Positions 1 through 4,111 of a DNA stretch of 6,126 nt are shown here, in pieces (positions within the stretch are counted from its first letter, which is position 1; each line of letters begins with the position of its first letter). The translations under genes were made by a program, and so were the position numbers. Origin of the DNA: JACCVG01 sp034664165 (GTDB lineage: Bacteria; Actinomycetota; Thermoleophilia; Solirubrobacterales; Thermoleophilaceae); assembly GCA_034664165.1 (NCBI GenBank), contig JAXDIE010000124.1, positions 1 to 6,126 on the forward strand, in the 5' to 3' direction. The notes below the pieces were generated by a model, which searched no databases, was not told the DNA's origin, and was given only the letters and a program-made list of their open reading frames with translations.

Positions 1-257
1 TCCCGTCCGCCGCCGATGTCGAACGTGTCACGCGCCGCCTGCGCTCCGTGTCGCAGCGCCTCGAGGGCATCGAGGATTCCCTCGATCGCCTGGAAAGCCG
101 GCTGGGAGCGACCCCGGCCGCCGAGGCTTCTGGAGCCGCAGGAGACCAGCTGGCCGCAATCGCGGCCGACATCGCAGCACTGCGTAACTCGCTGACGCCC
201 GAGGGTGAGCCCCTGGCGCGGGGGCAGGAGCGCTTGAGCGTCAACGACGGGGACTGA
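1..257 (+). CDS. 3' end of a coiled-coil protein gene, cut by the window edge
   Basis: Partial gene; the first complete codon is at base 3 and 84 residues are visible, ending SVNDGD then TGA. Residues 6-34 of the fragment show an unbroken heptad pattern: V6, V9, L13, V16, L20, I23, L27, L30 and L34, spaced alternately 3 and 4. This predicts an amphipathic coiled coil. An Ala-rich stretch and a second short helix (about residues 49-66) follow, then a polar tail. A GTG at 48 could serve as a start, but the heptad pattern runs through it and no stop occurs upstream, so the protein very probably begins outside the window. The core resembles the coiled coil of the basic-tailed protein at 1235-1690, which hints at a phasin-like or granule-associated role. 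That is inference: the family cannot be named from this fragment. Confidence 0.6.
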   Translation, partial: PSAADVERVTRRLRSVSQRLEGIEDSLDRLESRLGATPAAEASGAAGDQLAAIAADIAALRNSLTPEGEPLARGQERLSVNDGD

Positions 258-263
258 TCCGGC

Positions 264-279
264 TCCCGGTTCTCCGGGA
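264..279 (+). terminator. Small hairpin just after the first gene (candidate terminator)
   Basis: TCCCGG pairs perfectly with CCGGGA around a TTCT loop, starting 6 bases after the TGA of the upstream gene. The position suits a transcription terminator. No T-run follows and the stem is only 6 bp, so this is not a classical intrinsic terminator. An alternative pairing, GTTC with GAAC (269-281), competes with it. Confidence 0.3.
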
Positions 280-312
280 ACGGCAACGGCCGCAATGAGG
301 GTGGGTCCGGAG

Positions 313-363
313 GGAAAGCATCCTGCCCTGTGGGTGTATATGACCCATTGGGCAGGACAAAGG
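313..363. repeat. 51-bp hairpin repeat, copy 1
   Basis: The unit begins GGAAAGCATCC and ends CAGGACAAAGG. It matches copy 2 at 47 of 51 bases. It folds on itself: TCCTGCCC (321-328) pairs with GGGCAGGA (350-357) and TGGGT (331-335) pairs with ACCCA (343-347). The loop is GTATATG, and two bases on each side (TG against TT) do not form Watson-Crick pairs. Its place between converging genes makes an operator role unlikely. A REP-like or RNA 3'-end role is more natural. Confidence 0.75.
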
Positions 364-385
364 TTCGTCCGCGCCGCCTACTCGA

Positions 386-436
386 GGAAAGCATCCTGCC
401 CTGTGGGTGTATATGACCCACAAGTCAGGACAAAGG
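386..436. repeat. 51-bp hairpin repeat, copy 2
   Basis: Direct repeat of copy 1, in the same orientation and offset by 73 bp. All four differences fall in the five bases that read TTGGG in copy 1 and CAAGT here. The hairpin survives with a different pairing: TGTGGGT (402-408) now pairs fully with ACCCACA (416-422) around the same GTATATG loop. The outer stem shrinks to TCCTG (394-398) with CAGGA (426-430), and a poorly paired stretch separates the two stems. Confidence 0.75.
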
Positions 437-495
437 CCGGCCGGCTCCGGTCCGGGCACCCCTCATTGCCGCCGTCGCAGTAGACGCCGGAGTTA

Positions 496-1188
496 CTACT
501 CGGAAAGCGCCGCCATCGCCAGCCGCCCCAGCTCGACCCCGAGCTCATCCAGGTGCCCGGGCTCGATCCGGGTTCGTCCCTCGCCGCCGGCCAGCAGGTC
601 GGTCACTCCCAGAAGGCACGCGCCCGCCACACCGCGCAGCGAGCAGATCTGGAGCACCGTCGCCGCCTCCATCTCCACGGCCCGGGCGCCGGCGGCGACC
701 CATTCGGCCTGGACATCAGGCCGGTCGTCGTAGAAGAGGTCACTGGTGACGATCACGGAGGAGACCGCATTCACTGCCAGCCGTGCCGTGAGCCCAGGGT
801 CCGGAAGCACCCGTTCGCCGGCCCCCAGCGCCCGGCTGGTGCCGTCGGCCGGAATGACTCCCGCCACCGCCAGTGGCACTCCCAGGGCCAATGAGGGGTC
901 CAGCGCCCCGCAGGTCCCGACCCGGATCAGCGCCTGTGCACCCAGGCCGATCAGCTCCTCCACCACGATGGCGGCGCTCGGGCCGCCCATCCCGGTGGCC
1001 TGGATCGTCAGCGGCGCGCCGTCGGGCGCCTCGCCCGTGTAACCCCATAGCCCGCGCTGGTGGTTGAACATCGCCGGCTCGATCAGCAGGGCCTGCGCCA
1101 TGGCCAGCGCGCGGTGCGGGTCGCCGGGCAACAGGACGCGCGGCGCCAGGTCCGTGCACGGCTGGAGGTGGATCGGCGCGCCGGGCAC
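496..1188 (-). CDS. Nucleoside phosphorylase, DeoD-like (PNP/UDP family)
   Basis: Cytosolic enzyme of nucleoside salvage that splits a nucleoside with phosphate into a free base and (deoxy)ribose-1-phosphate. At 230 residues it is close to the usual 235-250 of hexameric bacterial phosphorylases. Visible marks follow E. coli DeoD in order: PIH with H7 (reaching into the neighbouring subunit's site), the phosphate loop LPGDPHRA at 20-27 (G22, R26), R45, GMGGPS at 66-71, IRVGTCGA at 88-95 (R89), FY at 152-153 and EMEA at 172-175. D197 in VTD sits where DeoD has its catalytic Asp204, a residue uridine phosphorylases lack. Purine preference is therefore more likely than uridine, although specificity is an inference. 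The GTG start is the only usual start codon after the in-frame TAG at 1198-1200. It lies 6 bases after a -10-like box, with no Shine-Dalgarno. It is transcribed away from the lipid operon and seems functionally separate from it. Confidence 0.93.
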   Translation of the reverse strand: MPGAPIHLQPCTDLAPRVLLPGDPHRALAMAQALLIEPAMFNHQRGLWGYTGEAPDGAPLTIQATGMGGPSAAIVVEELIGLGAQALIRVGTCGALDPSLALGVPLAVAGVIPADGTSRALGAGERVLPDPGLTARLAVNAVSSVIVTSDLFYDDRPDVQAEWVAAGARAVEMEAATVLQICSLRGVAGACLLGVTDLLAGGEGRTRIEPGHLDELGVELGRLAMAALSE

Positions 1189-1194
1189 GCGCGG

Positions 1195-1200
1195 AATCTA
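1195..1200 (-). promoter_or_regulatory. Candidate -10 box of a leaderless phosphorylase promoter
   Basis: On the minus strand TAGATT (TAnnnT) is followed by exactly six bases and then the GTG start codon, so transcription would begin at or next to the start. No Shine-Dalgarno sequence is present, which agrees with a leaderless mRNA, a common arrangement in actinobacteria. No convincing -35 box is seen 16-18 bases upstream. Confidence 0.5.
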
Positions 1201-1234
1201 GACGGTCGGTGGCGTTGTGGAACACTGCCACCCG

Positions 1235-1690
1235 ATGGCACAGCGCAAGCGCACAAGTCCACGCGAGCTGCCCGACGCCGTCCGCGACGCGGTCGAGCGG
1301 ACCGTCCAGGCCACGATCGGCTCGGCGGTGTTCACGCGCGAGCGCGCGCAGGAGGCTGTTGACGAGATGGTCAAGAACGCCGAGGCCAGTGCCGAGGCCG
1401 TTCGCGAGCGGGTGAGGGAGGCCATCGAGGACGCCCGGTCTGCCACCCCGGATGCCCTGCTTCGCGACATCCGCGATCAGCTGGGTGCAATCACCAGCAG
1501 GCTCGACGAGATCGAGCAGCGCCTGTCGAGCAAGCCCGCGGCCAGAAGGAAGCCGGCCGCCAAGAAGGCGGCAGCAGCAAGGAAGCCCGCTGCTGCGAAG
1601 TCCGCCGCGAAGAAGCCTGCCGCCGCGAAGAAGCCTGCCGCGAGGAAGCCTGCCGCCAAGCGCGCGGCGGCCTCCAAGCGAACGCGCTAG
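1235..1690 (+). CDS. Phasin-like / histone H1-like protein with basic KPAA tail
   Basis: 151 residues. The N-terminal two thirds is helical and charged. Residues 76-97 form a clear heptad coiled coil (L76, I79, L83, I86, L90, I93, L97). From residue 100 the chain is almost only Lys, Arg, Ala and Pro, with five KPAA motifs (K106, K117, K127, K133, K138) and about 20 basic residues among 52. The layout resembles PhaF-type phasins, whose helical part coats polyhydroxyalkanoate granules while an H1-like AAKP tail binds DNA. It also recalls tails of actinobacterial HU proteins, but no HU domain is visible. Granule or nucleoid binding is inferred, and no PHA gene lies in the window. I chose the ATG at 1235 (MAQRKR) over an in-frame GTG at 1217, which adds an unconvincing EHCHP leader. 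No Shine-Dalgarno precedes either. The stop is 5 bp before the next gene, suggesting an operon. Confidence 0.8.
   Translation: MAQRKRTSPRELPDAVRDAVERTVQATIGSAVFTRERAQEAVDEMVKNAEASAEAVRERVREAIEDARSATPDALLRDIRDQLGAITSRLDEIEQRLSSKPAARRKPAAKKAAAARKPAAAKSAAKKPAAAKKPAARKPAAKRAAASKRTR
1604..1654 (+). repeat. Tandem 18-bp repeats encoding the KPAA tail
   Basis: GCCGCGAAGAAGCCTGCC occurs twice in perfect tandem (1604-1621, 1622-1639) and is followed by a shortened 15-bp version (1640-1654). The unit encodes Ala-Ala-Lys-Lys-Pro-Ala. Unit length is a multiple of three, so slippage would lengthen or shorten the basic tail without a frameshift. Length variation between related strains is likely, by inference. 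Confidence 0.75.
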
Positions 1691-1695
1691 CCGAC

Positions 1696-2697
1696 GTGGC
1701 CGGTCGCCGCGTTCTCATAACCGGGGTCTCGACCAAGCTCGGCGCCCAGCTGGCGCTGCGGCTCGAGGCAGACCCGGACGTCGACAAGCTCTTCGGGATG
1801 GACCTGGTCCCCCCGACGGCGCCGCTGACCCGCATGGAGTTCATCCAGGCGGACATCCGTGAGCCGGATGTGATGTCGATCCTGCCGGAGACCGGCGCCG
1901 AGGTCGTGGTGCACAACAACATCCTTCGCCGCCCCAGGGTGGGGATGAGCCCGCAGGCCGCCCACGACATCAACGTGATCGGGACGCTCCAGCTCCTCAC
2001 GGCCTGCGAGCACACCGGGTCGATCGAGGCCATCGTCGTCCGCGGGTCTGCCGGGATCTACGGCTCCGAACCCGCGGCGCCCCAGTTCTTCCGCGAGGAC
2101 ATGGCCATGCTCTACGCCAGCCGCACGCGGTTTCAGCGCGACGTCTCCGAGATCGAGACCTACTTCGAGAACTTCGCCCGCCGCCGTCCGCACGTGACCT
2201 GCACGATGCTCCGCTACCAGCCGGCCATCGGCACGTCGCTGAACACCCAGGTGACCCGCTACCTGGCCATGCCGGTCCTGCCGACCTTCCTCGGCTACGA
2301 CCCCCGCCTTCAGTTCGTGCACGAGATCGACGGCCTCGAGGCGCTCGTCGCTGCCATCAAGAACCCCGTGCGCGGCGCCGTGAACGTGGCAAGCCGGGGA
2401 ACCATCGGCCTGACCCGCATGGTCCGAATGGCCCACAAGCCCAACGTGCCACTCCCGCCCCAGCTCTTCGGCGGCGCCGTGCAGGCCGGCACGCGCTTTG
2501 GCCTGGATCGCCTTTCGGACGATTTCAAGCGCCTGCTGCGCTACGGGCGCGGCGTCGACCTGGCCAGGCTCGAGAACGAGGTCGGGTTCGTGCCGCGCTA
2601 CACGACGGTCGAGGCGGTGGCCGAGTACATCCGGGCCAGCCGTGGCGAGCCCGTCCCGGCAGAGGCCAGGGGCCCGTCCGAATCGGCGGTCGTATGA
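1696..2697 (+). CDS. SDR-fold (NAD-dependent epimerase-like) protein, catalytic residues apparently lost
   Basis: 333 residues with an extended-SDR (Rossmann) architecture. A first strand RRVLITG is followed by the glycine loop, which reads TGVSTKLG (9-16) instead of TGxxGxxG. D36 ends the second strand, D53 lies in QADIRE, and GSAGIYG (117-123) marks the strand that carries the active-site Ser. Where active members have YxxxK followed by Glu, this protein reads F146-Q-R-D-V150 then E154: Tyr is Phe and Lys is Val. Classical SDR catalysis therefore looks unlikely. A role in ligand binding or as a partner protein is possible (inference). I recall the same gene order, SDR then acyltransferase, as Rv0501 (named galE2) and Rv0502 in M. 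tuberculosis; from the sequence here a UDP-galactose epimerase name would be unjustified. The GTG start is 5 bp after the previous stop and places the first strand normally. The stop overlaps the next start as ATGA, implying coupled translation. Confidence 0.88.
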   Translation: MAGRRVLITGVSTKLGAQLALRLEADPDVDKLFGMDLVPPTAPLTRMEFIQADIREPDVMSILPETGAEVVVHNNILRRPRVGMSPQAAHDINVIGTLQLLTACEHTGSIEAIVVRGSAGIYGSEPAAPQFFREDMAMLYASRTRFQRDVSEIETYFENFARRRPHVTCTMLRYQPAIGTSLNTQVTRYLAMPVLPTFLGYDPRLQFVHEIDGLEALVAAIKNPVRGAVNVASRGTIGLTRMVRMAHKPNVPLPPQLFGGAVQAGTRFGLDRLSDDFKRLLRYGRGVDLARLENEVGFVPRYTTVEAVAEYIRASRGEPVPAEARGPSESAVV

Positions 2698-3656
2698 GCG
2701 AGACGCGCACAGACCGGCCCCAGGATCTGCCACTGGCGGCCGCGATCGGCTTCCTGCGCAGCCTTCGCAAGGCGCTCGAGTCGGGCGCCGAGCTGCCGGT
2801 GGCCCTGAGCCACGCGGCCGGCGGCCTCCCGCGGCAGGCGCGCACGCGCGTGGAGCGGATGAGCGATCGCCTGGGCGGCGACTATGCCGAGGACGAGTGG
2901 GGATTCGACGAGGAGTTCGCCGAGACGGCCTTCCCGTTCTTCGAGTTCATGTACGACCGCTGGTGGCGCGTCCAGGTCGAGGGCATCCAGCACGTGCCGG
3001 GCCACGGCCGCGCCCTCCTGGTGGCCAACCACGCGGGCGTGGTCCCGTGGGACGCGACGATGATCGGCGTGGCCATTCTGCGCCACCATCCGCTGCCCCG
3101 CTACGCCCGATTCCTGGTCCTCAACTGGGCCTTCGACCTGCCCTGGGCCTCCGTGTTCCTGCGCAAGGTGGGCGGCGTGCCGGCGTCACATCACAACGCC
3201 CAGCGCCTGCTCGAGCAGGAGAACTTGGTGGCCGTCTTCCCGGAAGGCGTCAAGGGCGCCGGCAAGGACTGGAACCAGCGCTACCGCCTGCAGCGGTTCG
3301 GCCGCGGTGGCTACATCGAGCTGGCCCTGCGCACGGGATCCCCGATCGTGCCCGTCGCGGTGGTGGGCAGCGAGGAGATCTATCCCAAGCTCGGCGAGAA
3401 CCGCCTGCTGGCGAGGATCACCGGAGCACCGTATTTCCCGGTCACCCCCACCTTCCCGTGGCTCGGGCCGCTCGGCGGCGTGCCGCTGCCCTCCAAATGG
3501 CGGATCGAGTTCTGCGAGCCGATCCCGACCGAGCACTACGGCCCCGAGCGCGCCCAGGACCAGCGCCTGGTCCTGGAATTGTCTGAGCGCGTCCAGGAGA
3601 CGATTCAGCAGAAGCTGTACGAGAACCTGGTCAAGCGGGGCTCCACCTTCGTCTGA
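2694..3656 (+). CDS. Lysophospholipid/glycerolipid acyltransferase (PlsC-like LPLAT family)
   Basis: 320 residues. Enzymes of this fold transfer an acyl group to a glycerolipid or related hydroxyl acceptor at the inner membrane face. Block I is ANHAGVVPWD (111-120). N112-H113 are followed by D120, a spacing of HX6D rather than the HX4D of classical PlsC, closer to the MGAT/TMEM68-like branch of the superfamily. FLRKVGGVPAS (155-165) matches block II. VFPEG (181-185) is the phosphate-binding block III. A basic stretch RFGRGG (201-206) precedes block IV, PIVPVAVVG (217-225). I see no strong transmembrane helix; the first 75 residues are a charged helical extension and membrane contact is probably peripheral. 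The ATG overlaps the SDR stop by four bases, so the two products probably act together. Substrate is not readable: phosphatidic acid synthesis is one option, acylation of another lipid or sugar another. Confidence 0.9.
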   Translation: MSETRTDRPQDLPLAAAIGFLRSLRKALESGAELPVALSHAAGGLPRQARTRVERMSDRLGGDYAEDEWGFDEEFAETAFPFFEFMYDRWWRVQVEGIQHVPGHGRALLVANHAGVVPWDATMIGVAILRHHPLPRYARFLVLNWAFDLPWASVFLRKVGGVPASHHNAQRLLEQENLVAVFPEGVKGAGKDWNQRYRLQRFGRGGYIELALRTGSPIVPVAVVGSEEIYPKLGENRLLARITGAPYFPVTPTFPWLGPLGGVPLPSKWRIEFCEPIPTEHYGPERAQDQRLVLELSERVQETIQQKLYENLVKRGSTFV

Positions 3657-3658
3657 TC

Positions 3659-3664
3659 TACAGT
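3659..3664 (+). promoter_or_regulatory. Candidate -10 box for a leaderless SCP2 transcript
   Basis: TACAGT (TAnnnT) lies in the 14-base gap after the acyltransferase stop and exactly six bases before the ATG of the SCP2 gene, the same spacing as at the phosphorylase. No Shine-Dalgarno sequence precedes this ATG. The SCP2 gene may thus have its own start site in addition to operon read-through. No clear -35 box is visible. Confidence 0.4.
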
Positions 3665-3670
3665 CTCCCC

Positions 3671-4111
3671 ATGGGCTTCAAGTCCGCGGAGGAGTTCCGA
3701 GAGGTGATGGACCAGGTCTTCGGCCTGATGAGCGCCGACCCCGACATGGGGCCGAGGCTGCGCGAGGCCGACGTTCCCCAGCGCTTCGAATACCCGGACA
3801 TGGCGATGGTCGTGACCGTCAGGCCCCGCGCGGAGGTCGCCGACGGGCAGAACCTCGAATGGGCCTGGGGCGCGGACGTGGAGTGGGAGTACGACGTCGA
3901 GATGACGATGGACTCCGATGTGGCCAACGGCTATTTCCAGGGCAGGGAGAACATCGCGATGGCAATCGCCCGGCGACGGATCACGACGGGCGGAGATGTC
4001 CGCAAGGCCCTGGCGGTCCTGCCGATGACCAAGCCCGTCTTCGTCCTCTATCGCTCGCTGCTCGAGGAGAAGTACCCCCACCTCAGCTTAGAAGTGCACG
4101 CCTCGCATTAG
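3671..4111 (+). CDS. SCP2 sterol-carrier domain protein
   Basis: 146 residues, about the length of a stand-alone SCP2 domain. The C-terminal half carries the family pattern: alternating strands around 61-80 (EWAWGADVEWEYDVEMTM), then D83 and a helix, GRENIAMAIARRRITTGGD (91-109) with the strand-turn-Gly feature, and RKALAVLPMTKPVF (111-124). SCP2 folds enclose one lipid chain or acyl-CoA in a hydrophobic tunnel, and bacterial members act as lipid carriers or parts of lipid enzymes. The actual ligand cannot be read. There is no signal peptide, so it is cytosolic. It follows the acyltransferase by 14 bp and converges on the acyl-CoA reductase gene, overlapping it by 24 bp, so it could carry acyl substrates or products of either enzyme (inference). 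The ATG start has a -10-like TACAGT six bases upstream. Confidence 0.85.
   Translation: MGFKSAEEFREVMDQVFGLMSADPDMGPRLREADVPQRFEYPDMAMVVTVRPRAEVADGQNLEWAWGADVEWEYDVEMTMDSDVANGYFQGRENIAMAIARRRITTGGDVRKALAVLPMTKPVFVLYRSLLEEKYPHLSLEVHASH

Larger units (their letters stand above)
283..478. repeat. Composite element bounded by a 19-bp imperfect inverted repeat
   Basis: Bases 283-301 pair with 460-478 at 17 of 19 positions, including the exact 10-bp core GCAATGAGGG (292-301) against CCCTCATTGC (460-469). The mismatches are 291/470 and 285/476. Inside lie two 51-bp direct repeats, each itself a hairpin. The structure occupies most of the gap between two converging genes. It has no coding capacity that I believe. 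Terminal inverted repeats around palindromic units recall BIMEs (clusters of REP units) or MITE-like elements, but I see no clear target-site duplication outside the arms. Whether it is mobile, a chance arrangement or a transcription-end structure cannot be decided from a single copy. Confidence 0.5.

Noticed and set aside
48..50. GTG at 48 as the true start of the first gene
   Set aside because: The heptad pattern runs unbroken through this codon from the window edge and no stop lies upstream, so it is most likely an internal Val.
331..347. TGGGT-GTATATG-ACCCA as a transcription factor operator
   Set aside because: The half-sites look operator-like, but both copies lie between the 3' ends of converging genes, far from any start codon. 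A regulatory site cannot be excluded but has no target here.
313..436. CRISPR array
   Set aside because: Only two units with a 22-bp gap exist, the units are 51 bp long and carry hairpins unlike CRISPR repeats, and no cas gene is seen.
295..733. Short plus-strand open frames through the repeats (ATG at 295 and ATG at 407)
   Set aside because: They read through the hairpin repeats in different frames, one runs into the antisense of the phosphorylase, and their proteins have no domain-like pattern. The repeats explain the sequence better as DNA or RNA structure.
1217..1234. GTG start 18 bases upstream for the KPAA protein
   Set aside because: It would add MEHCHP before MAQRKR with no ribosome site. 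The ATG at 1235 gives the typical short basic start, so I preferred it, though the GTG remains possible.
1687..2733. Minus-strand open frame opposite the SDR gene
   Set aside because: High-GC shadow with His/Asp/Gly/Val-rich content and no recognisable fold motif; the plus strand has the conserved protein.
2498..3586. Long plus-strand open frame overlapping the SDR and acyltransferase genes in another frame
   Set aside because: It is rich in Arg, Pro and Gly without any motif, while the competing frames encode clear Rossmann and LPLAT blocks.
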